From contig VCMS01000108.1 of NCBI GenBank assembly GCA_022539475.1, positions 1 through 64,000 on the forward strand: DNA of 64,000 nucleotides. Reading direction: 5' to 3'. Below, piece after piece: positions 11,325 through 24,213 of this stretch (position 1 is its first letter; the number at the start of each line of letters is the position of its first letter). The notes beneath the pieces are model-generated. The model ran no database searches and had not been told where the DNA came from. It saw only the letters and a program-made list of their open reading frames with translations. Source of the DNA: Gracilaria domingensis. Its lineage: Eukaryota; Rhodophyta; Florideophyceae; Gracilariales; Gracilariaceae. Both the position numbers and the translations under genes were made by a program.

Positions 11325-13484
11325 CCCCCCCTCTGTCACTGACTTCAAACTTCTATGTGGATCACTCCACCGGCTTCGCGGAACCTCTCGTGCTTCACTC
11401 GCGGAAGCGGCTTATTCAGCATGTCCGCAACCATGGAATCGTCGGGCAGTAGAACAGTACAATCGACTTGGCCTGCAGAGCTTCTCGAGTGAAGTGGAAC
11501 CGAATCTCAATGTGTTCGTTCTCCTGTTCACCACTCCTTTCGAGCAAGTCAATGCTGCCCTGGTTGTCAACATACATGGGAGTTGGTTTATCCAGCAACT
11601 TCACAGACCCGTCTGCTTCCATGCCAATCACACTGCCAATGCCGTTCCAAAGTCGCCTAAGCCAGATCGCCTCCTTGGTGCCAGAGCACAAGCTCACGTA
11701 CTCAGCCTCTGCACTCGACAGAGCAACTACCTCCTGTTGACGAGACGACCACGACACAGCACAACCGCACATCATGAACAAGTATCCGCTAGTGGACTTG
11801 CGGTTGGCCACATCGCCAGCCCAGTCAGAGTCCACATAGCCGTGCAGTTGCAAATCGGTGCTGGAGCCATACGTCAACCCGAACGTGGTAGTGCCATTGA
11901 GATAGCGAAGAACACGCTTGACCGCCTTCCAGTGAGTTTTCCCGGCTTCTCAACGTACTTGGCCAGCTTAGCCACAGCATATGAGATGTCTGGACGAGTT
12001 CCCACAGAGAGATACATGAGGCAGCCAATCGCCTGACGATACGGTACATGCGTGAGCACTTTTCCTTAACAGACAAGTCCACACCGCACTCCATAGGAGT
12101 GTCAACGGGTTTCGACAGCTGCATGCCAAATCGCTCCAGGACCTTGTTCGTGTACGCTGACTGAGTCAAGTACAGCTCTCGCTTGGTTCTGTCTCGATGG
12201 ATTTCAAATCCAAGAACCATGCGAGCTTCTTTGAGGTCCTTCATGCGGAAACGACTTGACAGCTCTGCCTTCACACGTTCCAGGTTTTCATGCTCGGACT
12301 CGCAATCAGCAAGTCGTCAACATACAGAGCAATGATAACCAAGAAACCTAGTATGATCCCGATGTAGACACACTCGTCTGCGTCATTCGGCTTGAGGTGC
12401 ATTTCACCAACAAGGAAGGCGTATATCTTGGCGTGCCACTGTCTTGGTGCTTGTCTAAGCCCATAGATCGCTTTCTTCAGTCGGCACAACAAGTCCTCCT
12501 TTCCCTGCTCTGTGAATCCCATTGGCTGCTCCATGTACACTGTCTCGTCAAGGTCACCGTTCAGAAAGGCAGTCTTCACTCCATCTGGTGCAAGTGGAAG
12601 TCTCGTACGGCAGTGACTGAGAGGATCATTCTGATGGATGTGAACTTCACCACAGGTGCATATGTCTCTGAGAAGTCCACACCCTCGATCTGCAGGAAGC
12701 CTCTTGCAACCACACGAGCCTTGTAACGCACTGTCGGTTCACCAGATGACGAAGCCTCATACTTCTGTACATACACCCACTTGGACGAAATCACGTTGCT
12801 GTCTGCTGGCCTTGGCACTAGATCCCATGTGTCATGCTCCATCAATGACTCGTACTCACTCTTCATCGCCTTCTTCCAAGCTTCGTAATCAGGACGTGAC
12901 ACTGCGTCACCGTACGACGAAGGAGTATCATCACTGGCTGTAAGAAAGCACTGGCACCACGCCACCACGAGGATGGCGTCTTTCTCTGACGTGTGGATCT
13001 ACGAAGGGGCTGCGTCTCTGTCACTTCCGGCTCATCTTGTGGAACTGGTGTGGTGTGTTCATCCGTACTGGCATTCGTGGTACTCTCATGAGAAGCTGGT
13101 GCAGAATGGTCATCTTCAGAATGATCGGCGGATGTGTCAGAGGTTGAGGCTTCAGCAGCTCCCGACTTGTCGACCAAGTCGATATCCGCATAGTCCTCGT
13201 CTTCAGAGTGCTCGTCACTTTCAGTTCCAGAGCACTCGTCAAACCTCACATCTCGTGACACAATCACCTTCTTCTTCTGGCTGTCCCACAACTTGTATCC
13301 GTGGGAGCCCGAAGTGTACCCAATGAAGATGGCTTCCACTGCACGCTCTTCCAGCTTCTTCAACTTGTGATCAACCACCTTGTACCAGCAACGGCTACCA
13401 AACACACGCAGATTGCTCAGATCAGGCTTCTGTCCATGCCACAGCTCAAACGGCGTCACGTCACTCGGAAGCGCTTTGCAGGTC
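11325..13484 (-). pseudogene. Copia copy C, 3' half of pol, broken
   Basis: The minus strand carries the end of integrase (TPFELWHGQKPDLSNLRVFG), the acidic linker, reverse transcriptase and RNase H, all very similar to copy A. It holds roughly five or six breaks and lacks gag, protease and most of integrase. It stops at an LTR inserted at 13,485. It is older or less constrained than copies A and B. Confidence 0.87.
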
Positions 13485-13761
13485 TGATAGAGGTTGTAGC
13501 TAAAAAGGAAGGTTGAAGAAAGAATGGGAAATGAAGGGAGGTTCGCCAGCTCTGGCTCGGAATTTAGTTGGAGTCGCTCGAGTCACCGCTTATATAGAAC
13601 TACTTTGCGCAATCATCGCACAACTCCAACTCCAAGCAATACCTAAACCACTAGCTAGAGACACTCAATACTACCAATCATCTTCTAACATAACATGGTA
13701 ACACTGCCACACAATCATGACAGCTTACAACAACAAAGCACAACAACGCACAACAGTGCAC
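13485..13761 (-). repeat. Partial Copia LTR
   Basis: This is 277 bp of the LTR's terminal part (reverse complement) ending abruptly where a full LTR begins at 13,762. It is an older LTR, cut by the arrival of copy D or by recombination. Confidence 0.82.
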
Positions 13762-14547
13762 TGATAGAGGTTGAAGCTGAAAGGGAAGGTTGAAGAAAGG
13801 ATAGGGGAATGAAGGGAAGTTCGCCAGCTCTGGCTCGGAATTTACTTGGAGGTGCTCGAGTCACCGCTTATATAGAACTACTTTGCGCAACCATCGCACA
13901 ACTCCAACTCCAAGCAATACCTAAACCACTAGCTAGAGACACTCAATACTACCAATCATCTTCTAACATAACATGGTAACACTGCCACACTATCATGACA
14001 GCTTACAACAACAAAGCACAACAACGCACAACAGTGCACAACCGTGCACATCAAGTTACGTGCCTACACATAACCATGACCATGCACAGATTCACATAGT
14101 GCCAACACACTGTAATCCGTACACGCCACCATAACAGTTACGTACAAGCTCACCAACTAACACGTCACCACAAACTCACTCCAAGTCCTACAACACCAAC
14201 AACACCACACTGTAATCCTCTTGACAGCGCATCTACTCTTCACCATAGTGCCAAAGTCACAACAAGCTGTCCTACATGTCCACGTACATACGTGTGTACC
14301 CTGTGCATCATGTACAGTATGCCCAGTGTACTAGCTACACACGTGTACCCCGGAAACAACCCATTAGCGCCACAACACTTGTACGAACCACAATGCATAT
14401 GACCATTTGCAGTAGCCAATCAGAAGCCCGTTTCACGTTGAGTTTGCGCAGAGGCGCATATGCGCTTTTCCAACGGCACCCTCCAAAACAGCCCATGCTC
14501 CCCAGCACTTTTGGTTTTCAGTGACAGCACAGGGTCAACATCCAACA
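13762..14547 (-). repeat. 3' LTR of Copia copy D
   Basis: This 786-bp LTR in reverse orientation runs from TGATAGAGG at 13,762 to CATCCAACA at 14,547. The element's purine tract follows immediately. It differs at a modest number of sites from the partner LTR at 19,794-20,567. Confidence 0.9.
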
Positions 14548-14567
14548 CCCCCCCTCTGTCACTGACT

Positions 14568-17500
14568 TCAAACTTCTATGTGAATCACACCACCGGCTTC
14601 GCGGAACCTCTCGTGCTTCACTCGCGCAAGCGGCTTATTCAGCATGTCGGCAACCATGGAATCCGTCGGGCAGTAGAACAGCACAATCGACTTGGCCTGC
14701 AGAGCTTCTCGAGTGAAGTGGAACCGAATTTCAATATGCTTGGTTCGCCTGTTCACCACTCCATTTCGAGCAAGGTCAATGCTGCCCTGGTTGTCAACAT
14801 ACATGGGAGTTGGTTCAACCAGCAGCTTCACAGACCCTCTGCTTCCATGCCAATCACACTGCCAATGCCGTTCCAAAGTCGCCTAAGCCAGATCGCCTCC
14901 TTGGTGCCAGAGCACAAGCTCACGTACTCAGCCTCTGCACTCGACAGAGCAACTACCTCCTGTTGACGAGACGACCACGACACAGCACCACCGCACATCA
15001 TGAACAAGTATCCGCTAGTGGACTTGCGGTTGGCAACATCGCCAGCCCAGTCAGAGTCCACATAGCCGTGCAGTTGCAAATCGGTGCTGGAGCCATACGT
15101 CAACCCGAACGTGGTAGTGCCATTGAGGTAGCGAAGAACACGCTTGACCGCCTTCCAGTGAGTGTTTCCCGGCTTCTCAACATACTTGGCCAGCTTAGCC
15201 ACAGCATATGAGATGTCTGGACGAGTTCCCACAGAGAGATACATGAGGCAGCCAATCGCCTGACGATACGGTACATGCGTGAGCACTTCCTCCTTAACAG
15301 ACAAGTCCACACCGCACTCCATAGGAGTGTCAACGGGTTTCGACAGCTGCATGCCAAATCGCTCCAGGACCTTGTTCGTGTACGCTGACTGAGTCAAGTA
15401 CAGCTCTCGCTTGGTTCTGTCTCGATGGATTTCAAATCCAAGAACCATGCGAGCTTCTTTGAGGTCCTTCATGCGGAAACGACTTGACAGCTCTGCCTTC
15501 ACACGTTCCACGGTTTTCATGCTCGGACTCGCAATCAGCAAGTCGTCAACATACAGAGCAATGATAACCAAGAAACCTAGTATGATCCCGGTGTAGACAC
15601 ACTCGTCTGCGTCATTCGGCTTGAGGTGCATTTCACCAACAAGGAAGGCGTATATCTTGGCGTGCCACTGTCTTGGTGCTTGTCTAAGCCCATAGATCGC
15701 TTTCTTCAGTCGGCACACCAAGTCCTCCTTTCCTTGCTGTGCGAATCCCATTGGCTGCTCCATGTACACTGTCTCGTCAAGGTCACCGTTCAGAAAGGCA
15801 GTCTTCACATCCATCTGGTGCAAGTGGAAGTCTCGTACGGCAGTCACTGACAGGATCATTCTGATGGATGTGAACTTCAGCACAGGTGCATATGTCTCTG
15901 AGAAGTCCACACCCTCGATCTGCAGGAAGCCTCTTGCAACTACACGAGCCTTGTAACGCACTGTCGGTTCACCAGATGACGAAGCCTCATACTTCTGTAC
16001 ATACACCCACTTGGACGAAATCAAGTTGCTGTCTGCTGGCCTTGGCACTAGATCCCATGTGTCATGCTCCATCAATGACTCGTACTCACTCTTCATCGCC
16101 TTCTTCCAAGCTTCGTAATCAGGACGTGACACTGCGTCACCGTACGACGAAGGAGTATCATCACTGGCTGTAAGAAAAGCACTGGCACCACGCCACCACG
16201 AGGATGGCGTCTTTCTCTGACGTGTGGATCTACGAAGGGGCTGCGTCTCTGTCACTTCCGGCTCATCTTGTGGAACTGGTGTGGTGTGTTCATCCGTACT
16301 GGCATTCGTGGTACTCTCATGAGAAGCTGGTGCAGAATGGTCATCTTCAGAATGATCGGCGGATGTGTCAGAGGTTGAGGCTTCAGCAGCTCCCGACTTG
16401 TCGACCAAGTCGATATCCGCATAGTCCTCGTCTTCAGAGTGCTCGTCACTTTCAGTTCCAGAGCACTCGTCAAACCTCACATCTCGTGACACAATCACCT
16501 TCTTCTTCTGGCTGTCCCACAACTTGTATTTGTGGGAGCCTGAAGTGTACCCAATGAAGATATCGTCCACTGCACGCTCTTCCAGCTTCTTCAACTTGTG
16601 ATCAACCACCTTGTACCAGCAACGGCTACCAAACACACGCAGATTGCTCAGATCAGGCTTCTGTCCATGCCACAGCTCAAACGGCGTCACGTCACTCGGA
16701 AGCGCTTTGCAGGTCACTCTGTTGCGCACATACACAGAAACATTCAGAGCCTCAGCCCAAAAGCTTTTTGGCACATTCTTGTGATGCAACATTGACCTGA
16801 CCAAGTCCATGAGTGTGCGGTTGAACCTCTCGGCAACCCCGTTCTGCTGTGGATCATAAGGCACAGTTCGCTGATGCTCAATACCGTACTGCTCAAGCTT
16901 TTCGGAGAACCGATTGGACAAGTACTCACCACCGACGCAGCACACTTTTACGAGCGGTGATGGTAAGCACCTTCCTGCCCATCTGGTTCTCCGCAAACCT
17001 GAGCCACTTGATAAACATCCGGAACACCTCATCCTTCGTCTTGAGCATGTACAAGAAGCAGTAGCGGCTGTGGTCATCGATGAATGTGACAAAGTAGTGC
17101 GAGCCTCCCAAGGACTTCACGTTCACTGGACCCGATATATCAGAGTGTACCAGGTCCAGTACGTGTTCAGCTCGTTCCCTCCCTTGCTTGGGAGTCGGAG
17201 CACGGGTTGCTTTGCCCACTACACAAGAGCCACACACATCCAGCTTCTGAGCCACATCCACATTCAGACCTGACACAACACCGTTTCGAGCCATCTGCTT
17301 GATGCCTTCCACATTCACATGAGCCATTCGAGCATGCCAAAGAGACAAGTCTGACACAAGCGCACTGTCCGTGTCCGTGAACTGATCTGCAGCAGTGCAA
17401 AGGTAGTACAGGTCTTTGACGCGTCGCCCAACGGCAACCACTTTTGACACCTTGTACACACATACCTTTTCTTTGTCAAACACTACCGTGCAGCCCAGAT

Positions 17501-18584
17501 CACATATCTGTGACACAGACAACAAATGGTACCGTAAGTTGGGCACGTGTACCACCTGCCTTAGCTTGCACTTACGCTTGGACCCTTCAACTGTCAGATC
17601 GAGCTCCACACTTCCGTGACCAACAGACTGCAACTTGGAATCATTGCCGATGCTCACACCCGACGACACCTTTGTCTCGTACGTTTGGAACATTGAGTCA
17701 TCATAAGTCATGTGCGCAGTAGCTCCAGAGTCAACAATCCAGTCACTGTTAGTGGCCTTGTCGGCACCATTCGCAATGAGGCATACAAAGTCAGAATCGC
17801 TGCCGCCCGTACCTTGCTCATCTTTGAGCGCGGTATGTACACTTGGGTGAGCAGCATCGATCTGATCCTTGTTAGCCCCATCACGTTGCTTTTTGAAACA
17901 GTTCTTCTGGATATGACCCTTTATGCCACAATAGTAACACACAACCGACTTCAATGACTTCCTACGAAACTGGCGTCCCAAGAGTGCAGCATCAACACCG
18001 GACTCCTCCTTGGCACGATCACTCATACGTTGCTCTTCTTGCAATAGACGGCTCTTCACAAACTCCATAGTGAGTTGGCGATCTCCGATCGTGGTGTCAA
18101 TTGCAACAATGAGGTGCTCAAAACGATCCGGAAGTCCACATAGAGCAGCCATAGCAATGTCCTCTTCTTCAACGTTGACATCCATACTCTTGAGGTCAGA
18201 GGCCAAGTGCCGAACACGATTGATGAATTGCAACATCTTCTCGTCCTCTCGCATTTTGACAGAGTAGAAAGCACGTCTGGCGTTGATTCGGTTAAGAAGA
18301 GTCTTACGTTGAAACACATTGCAAATGGCCTTCCATGCGTCAGCAGCAGTCTCGATGTCTCGAATGTGATCCAAGTGCTCGTCGGCAAGCGTGAGTCCAA
18401 TGATAGCTCTAGCCCTTTCGTCGCGGATTTGCCACTTTACCAGTTCCTCTTCATCCGTGGGTGCAGAAGTGGTGAGATGGTTCTTGAGGTCTTTCAGTGC
18501 AAGTACATACTGAATCTTCTGCTTCCAAGTATGGAAGTTATCCTCACCCAACTTCTCGATCTTGAGCCCACTAAACGAGTCCAT
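14568..18584 (-). pseudogene. Copia D gag-pol, broken
   Basis: It begins MDSFSGLK at 18,584. It holds a gag domain, CCHC knuckle, protease, integrase, a YVDDLL reverse transcriptase and RNase H, the full copia order. Its sequence is very close to copies A and B. It has about two interruptions; otherwise it is long and open. Confidence 0.88.
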
Positions 18585-19778
18585 AATGTAAGAGAGGAAC
18601 TGCTGATCAAGTCAAACACGGCAAACGGAAATAGGCAGCAACGGCAGAAAACAACAGCAAACAACGACAGCAAACAACAACAACAAACAACAACGACAAC
18701 AACAATAGTAGAAAGAATACTTCAATAGTCGGGACCACTGGCAGGAACTAAATTCCCAGTACCCTAGGGGATCGGACCCCTGACCCCCGGAGACCCTCCG
18801 GGTAGGAAACGACTTCTGCAGTCTACCTCCTCCTGCGTTCCAGGAGAAGGCGCGTTGCTCTCTACGAGGCGTCCAAAGGATGGTTAACGACCAAAGATAT
18901 GTCTTCACCACTTAACCCAATCTGGCTTCTTGCAAGAACTTGCGCGACCTCGAAACTGCAGCTACTATGACAAACCAAGGTACGCTCCTAACGAGCAGAC
19001 AATAATGCCCACACGCGGCCTGATCCTGAAAAGGAGGTCAGCCTTCGGTACGTCGCCTCCCCGCTCAACCGAGGTTGCACGGATCAAAAGCCCGTTTCGG
19101 TTTGCCTTCACCACAGATCAAGAACCCGACACAAAGTCAGGTCAACAACAACAAAGGTGAGTCACCCCAGTCCTACAGTGCGCCACGGCACCGCGTCCAC
19201 TTCAGCACTCGCGGTACTACCAGGTCTTCCGACCGACACCGTTATCCGCCCCGAAGGACCGGTGGGAGCCCGCTAGACAGCACGTCCGCTTTGGTTCAAG
19301 CCGCCAGACTAACGTCCCCGATTGCTCGGATCAACCGCTCGTCGCTGGACCTTAGGTAACAAACCCCAAACGCTGAGCACACACAGTGCACAGACTTCCA
19401 CAACTGCTGAGCACACACGCAGTGCACAGACTTCAACAACACAAGGTCCTCAACCTCTCGGACCAGAACCCGCAACACGACGCGGGGATCCCAACAATAA
19501 CGACAGAGGGAGACCAAACGAAACGGAAAGCGATCGACAACACGGGCAACAACGAGCGCCCAAACACAATCACGATACAGAATCAACGTCGAACCACTAC
19601 CACCACAACGCCCTCAGGGAGGAACGCAAGACCGAAGGAAGAAGATCAACACCAACCAACAACACGGTCAACACACCCGACGCAACGAAGAAGAGAACGA
19701 GAAGGAAAACAGCGAAACGGATGAACGGCGGTGAGGGAGAGCGGCCATGGACGAACGATAACGGCAGAGGTCAGCGGG

Positions 19779-19793
19779 GCTGGGCCCATAACC
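19779..19793 (-). promoter_or_regulatory. Primer-binding site of Copia D
   Basis: The same 15-bp GCTGGGCCCATAACC as in copy B, directly abutting the LTR at 19,794. Its conservation in both copies supports the half-initiator-tRNA priming model. Confidence 0.8.
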
Positions 19794-20567
19794 TGATAGA
19801 GGTTGTAGCTGAGAAGGGAAGGTTGAAGAAAGGATGGGAAATGAAGGGAAGTTCGCCAGCTCTGGCTCGGAATTTACTTGGAGGCGCTCGAGTCACCGCT
19901 TATATAGAACTACTTTGCGCAATCATCGCAAACCTCCAACTCCAAGCAATACCTAAACCACTAGCTAGAGACACTCAATACTACCAATAATCTTCTAACA
20001 TGACATGGTAACACTCCGACACTATCATGCCAGCCTACAACAACAAAGCACAACAGTGCACAACAGTGCACAACAAGTTACGTGCCTACACATAACCATG
20101 ACCATGCACAGATTCACATAGTGCCAACACACTGTAATCCCTACACCACACCATAACAGTTACGTACAAGCTCACCAACAACACTTCACCACAAACTCAC
20201 TCCAAGTCCTACGTCACCAACAACACCACACTGTAATCCTCTTGACACCGCATCTACTCTTCACCATAGTGCCCAAGATACACCAAGCTGTCCTACATGT
20301 CCATGTACATACGTGTGTACTCTGTGCATCATGTACAGTATTCCCAGTGTACTAGCTACACACGTGTCTGCCGGAAACAACCCATTAGCGCCACAACACT
20401 TGTACCAACCACAATGCATATGACCATTTGCAGTAGCCAATCAGAAGCCCGTTTCACGTTGATTTTGCGCCGAGGCGCATATGCGCTTTTCCAACGGCAC
20501 CCTCCAAAACAGCCCATGCTCCCCAGCACTTTTGGTTTTCAGTGACAGCACAGGTCAACATCCAACA
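19794..20567 (-). repeat. 5' LTR of Copia copy D
   Basis: This 774-bp LTR in reverse orientation ends TCCAACA at 20,567, where copy E begins. It carries the same TATATAAG-type box on the element strand as the other LTRs. Confidence 0.9.
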
Positions 20568-20899
20568 AGCTTCAACCTCTGACACATCCACCGATGATTC
20601 TGAAGATGACATTTCTGCACCAGCTTCTCACGAGAGTACCACGAATGCCAGTACGGATGAACACACCACACCAGACGCCCATGATGAGCCAAAAGTGCCA
20701 GAGACGCAGCCCCTTCGTAGATCCACACGTCAGAGAAGGACGACATCCTCATGGTGGCGTGGTGCCAGTGCTTTCCTTACAGCCAGTGATGATACTCCTT
20801 CGTCGTACGGTGACGCAGTGTCACGTCCTGATTCCGAAGCTTGGAAGAAGGCGATGAAAAAGTGAGTATCAATCGTTGATGGAGCACGACACGTGGGAT
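20568..20899 (+). pseudogene. Copia copy E, short pol fragment
   Basis: The plus strand encodes the acidic linker between integrase and reverse transcriptase and the first RT residues (TSDTSTDDSEDD, RGASAFLTASDD, DSEAWKKAMK). It is cut on the left by the LTR of copy D and on the right, at about 20,900, by unrelated sequence leading into the LINE. It is a broken fossil. Confidence 0.85.
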
Positions 20900-22033
20900 C
20901 ATATAAGCAAAGGGTGCCAAAAGCGACTTTTCGGGAGTACGTGAGCGCAAGCGGGTCCAGGTACGCAGTCATAAGAGACTAGTAGCCTGCCGCGCCCCTC
21001 CTTCATTGGACGGGTTAACCGAGGCCCTGTTCAGTCAGGAATCTCCAGGTTTTCGTAACCGAAGAGCCGAGGGAGTGCTCGGGGAAGCAGACAGAAGTCG
21101 GCCCCCGCTGGGAAAGCCCAGAGCGGTACAAGTCAAGCAACGCTTCGGTGCGGAAACCTGTCTGTCCAAGAGGCAGTCAAGACCGTGCCGAAGTCGAGCG
21201 AACGGGGACCCAGTGACGGCCACGTGGAAGCACGTTGTGTCGGAGGGGCATAAGTCCTGTGTTTGTACTTTCGCAGGCGATTCGGCTGTCACCGCCCAGC
21301 CATAAGGTGTCGGACCAAGTGGGTGCAGTACTCGCTCCATTGTGAAAGGCAGTGGTCCAGGGTTGACTGCTGAGGGCCACCTATAGTTAACCCCGTGGTC
21401 CTTAAAGCGCGTATTTCAGCCGCGATTTATTTTCAACGCCGATCTACCGGGACGCTGTCAAATTTTTGTCGGAGGCGCCTCGAATCTGTAGAGGAGATTG
21501 TTGTCTTTCTGACAAGCTACAGATCGCTTCCGGCAGTGGACGGGAACCGAAGTTATAGGCCTCTGAAGTTGGTGCAAAATCGTAGTTTTCGACCCTTCTG
21601 GGGCACACCCTCAAACGACCCCAAAATCGACGGTTTTGCGAAAAGTGACTTTGCAAACGCCGCGATCTGCCAAGTTGCATTCCAGCAACCAAATCCGGCC
21701 AAATCCGAACTAAAGCCCAAAGTTCGGATCAAATTCGAACTCTTTGCAATGTCAACTAGGAGCGCCACGTTTCACACCTGGACAAGTGTGACGCACATAC
21801 TTCGTTGTCTAACGCTAGAATAGCAGTAACACGCAGGTTGTGTGAGTGAAAGTCATAAAAACGAAAAAATTGAAAAAAGTATGAAACCTTTGAAAATTTT
21901 GAAAAGATCTAAAAACACAAGAAACAGTGCTAAGAAGCCACCAGAGCCAACTAAGCACAATAGAAGACACCAAAAAGAAAAACGAAACAGAAAATTTAAA
22001 AAATGACTTCTCCAAACCTCAACGTCTAGACCT
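20900..22033 (+). other. Leader of the LINE or unassigned spacer; no gene seen
   Basis: About 1.1 kb between the Copia E fragment and ORF1 of the LINE. Frames are short, and the last 200 bp are A-rich. No rRNA, tRNA or known promoter motif was recognised. Confidence 0.5.
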
Positions 22034-23425
22034 ATGAATCGCTTCAGCCCTTTGGCTGACTCAGTGGAGCCCATGGAGGGTATCCACATGCCGCTCGCAG
22101 ATGATGGAGCCTTCGAATCTTTCTCGTGGAGTCCCGGACTTTCTACTGCGGGTCGTAGCAAAGCCGCTGCCAATCGGGCAGTGACTGCACCAAAGCCTCT
22201 TTGCAGCCCAGAGGAGGCAAGGGACACCTTCGCATTTTACCACACTTTGCTCAACTGCCGCAGCTGTCTCTCAAAAAATTCGTTCACATTGAATGGCAGC
22301 TCCAAGTTCGGACCAACTGTTCGATGCAATGTGAAGGGTTGCCGACGCACGTTTGTAGGAATTCGCTTCCACGACCTAATTGGACCATTTCTAGGTCTCA
22401 ATCAGGCCGATGCCTGCAATCAGCCTTCAATATCCTCGGCACCGACTCCAACTCCACTGGCAGAGGCACCTCAGCGCCGAGCGAGCTCACCCTCCCAGAC
22501 TCCAGTATCTGTTCTACAGATCCCAAAGGAGCAGTGGGAGGCCATACTGAGGAGGTGCCAAACTCTTGAGGATCAAGTCGCCCGCCTAACCGAGCAGCTC
22601 CGATCCTCTCGAAATGAAGCCACGGTATCTCCAGCGAACCAAATGCGGTATTCAGAACCGACCTCCCGAGGAGCTGTAGTGAATGCGACACGTTCGCAAC
22701 CTGCCCCAATCCATGTCCAGACTAACAGACCTCTTGGGCATGTACGAGCTCACATGGAACAAGGTAGTACTCGTCACGAAGCACGCTCTGTTGCAACAAA
22801 AGGCACCGATAGTGGTGTTAAAACATGGGCCCAAATTGCAAGAGAGGGCCAACCCAAGTCAGTAAATGAGCTCCCCGCACAGTTCCGAGCTCGAATGGAA
22901 AGAATGGCTCAGAGCCTCAAGTCCGGTGGTTACGCTCCTCTTCCGAAACGAAGCTCTCAGCCACCGAAAATGGAAGCGCAGTACTTTCGTGGCATACCGC
23001 GCGGTCCCTACAGACCACTCATGACATATCTGCGAATTGGTCTCCGTAGTCGTTGCATCATCGGACTCTCGTTCATTGGAAGATCCATTCTTGAGATTGT
23101 CAGTGCGTCCGATGTCTCTCACAAGTTAGTAGCGGGAATGCGTGCAGCTGGATACACGCATATGGCCATCTTCTCGGCCACCTCGAATGCAATGTCATCT
23201 AGAAGGATGATGAGTAAGGCTGAGAGAAAGAAGAAAAATCTGGAACAGGCTCTGTACCGCTTCCGCACTGCTGCCAATCGCACCACCTCGTCTTGGGCCA
23301 AGCATTGGTACGAGGCCCAAGTGAAGATGGCAGAGCAAATGCTCGGCCAAAATAACACGGTTACATCTGCGAAAGACCGAAAGAGAAGACAAGCGAATTT
23401 CGAAAACTTGAAATTTCAGCAGTGA
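22034..23425 (+). CDS. LINE ORF1: nucleic-acid-binding, coiled-coil protein
   Basis: 463 residues from an ATG that follows an A-rich stretch. A probable zinc-binding module lies near residues 74-104 (C-x2-C ... C-x4-C around NCRSCLSK and CNVKGC). A short heptad-like coiled coil sits near residues 165-200 (WEAILRRCQTLEDQVARL). A region at about residues 315-385 (YFRGIPRGPYRP, LSFIGRSILEIV) resembles the single-strand nucleic-acid-binding part of LINE ORF1 proteins. A basic C-terminal helix (KAERKKKNLEQA) follows. It is open throughout. Its role would be RNA binding and ribonucleoprotein formation. Assignment rests on position upstream of an endonuclease-RT gene and general architecture, not on a recognised named family. 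Confidence 0.65.
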   Translation: MNRFSPLADSVEPMEGIHMPLADDGAFESFSWSPGLSTAGRSKAAANRAVTAPKPLCSPEEARDTFAFYHTLLNCRSCLSKNSFTLNGSSKFGPTVRCNVKGCRRTFVGIRFHDLIGPFLGLNQADACNQPSISSAPTPTPLAEAPQRRASSPSQTPVSVLQIPKEQWEAILRRCQTLEDQVARLTEQLRSSRNEATVSPANQMRYSEPTSRGAVVNATRSQPAPIHVQTNRPLGHVRAHMEQGSTRHEARSVATKGTDSGVKTWAQIAREGQPKSVNELPAQFRARMERMAQSLKSGGYAPLPKRSSQPPKMEAQYFRGIPRGPYRPLMTYLRIGLRSRCIIGLSFIGRSILEIVSASDVSHKLVAGMRAAGYTHMAIFSATSNAMSSRRMMSKAERKKKNLEQALYRFRTAANRTTSSWAKHWYEAQVKMAEQMLGQNNTVTSAKDRKRRQANFENLKFQQ

Positions 23426-24213
23426 AGGCTTCTCCGAATATGCCGAAACCGCACGCGACTGGAGCAATGGACCGTCTGGATGCCATGCGAACGCATCTTC
23501 GTTTTCCCGAAAACTCCGAGGTTACGGAAAAGGCAATCGACGGACGTGCTGACTTGAGAACTCATGTTCGCTTTGCAGAGGATTCGACTACATCTGGTGT
23601 CGAAAGAAGGGTTCCAACCAATGATGATCACCATGCAAAGCCATTAGACGGACATAGTGCACTTCGCACTCACTTACGTTTCAGTGCAGTAAATACTGAA
23701 TCAGTCCCATCGGTTCAGCCCATGAGCAATTCAAGCGATTCTGAAACTCAGGATGATCCGCAACTCATCTCAAAAGATTATGGAACTTCTCAGAACATCG
23801 AAGCCGGGCAACAGTCGCAGTCGTCGGACTTGCCCACCGACTCTTGACAAAGCGCTGTTTCGGTGTCTGCAGCAAACACTAAACCACACACGATTCCGAA
23901 TCGCTCAACAAATCTCGCAGAAGTGACTCCGGCGTCAGATAAAATCACTGCAAGTACGGGTGCAGAAACTGCTGATCCTAGAGACATCACCATCAATTGT
24001 GCCGCACGCAACTCCAGAGAAACTATTACGACTCCTGAAGGAAGCTTATCTTCGAACTGAGATCATGATGGTGCGCCAACTTACGATCACGAAATGCGTC
24101 GCCCGCCGAGATTGGTACGAGCCGTGCACAATGCTAGCATCAATCTTCCGTCCACCACGACTCAAACGTGCGCAATTCAGCACAGTAGTCACCTGACGGG
24201 TGAGCAGCTCTGA
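23422..24213 (+). pseudogene. LINE intermediate ORF with repeated motif
   Basis: This frame starts at the GTGA overlap with the end of ORF1 and runs to 24,213 with two in-frame stops (TGA at 23,845 and TGA at 24,058). Near its N-terminus a short motif occurs three times (MRTHLRFPEN, LRTHVRFAED, LRTHLRFSAV), spaced about 25-30 residues apart. The rest is polar and Ser/Thr-rich. The final TGA overlaps the ATG of ORF2 as TGATG, the arrangement used for termination-reinitiation in some retrotransposons. Its function is unknown. It may be the C-terminal part of ORF1 reached by frameshifting, or a separate small protein. Confidence 0.5.

Larger units (their letters stand above)
14548..19793 (-). 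mobile_element. Copia copy D, nearly full internal region, broken
   Basis: This is the only copy in the window with both LTRs (19,794-20,567 and 13,762-14,547). Read on the minus strand it has a primer-binding site at 19,779-19,793, a leader of about 1.2 kb, and gag-protease-integrase-RT-RNase H from 18,584 to about 14,568. The reading frame has about two breaks. No matching target duplication is seen at the outer LTR edges (13,757-13,761 versus 20,568-20,572), so the copy has probably been through recombination since insertion. Confidence 0.9.

Noticed and set aside
21006-21305. Plus-strand ORF in the region before the LINE, with structured-RNA-like appearance
   Set aside because: No rRNA, tRNA or ribozyme core could be matched by eye, and the frame lacks any protein motif. 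Left as leader or spacer.
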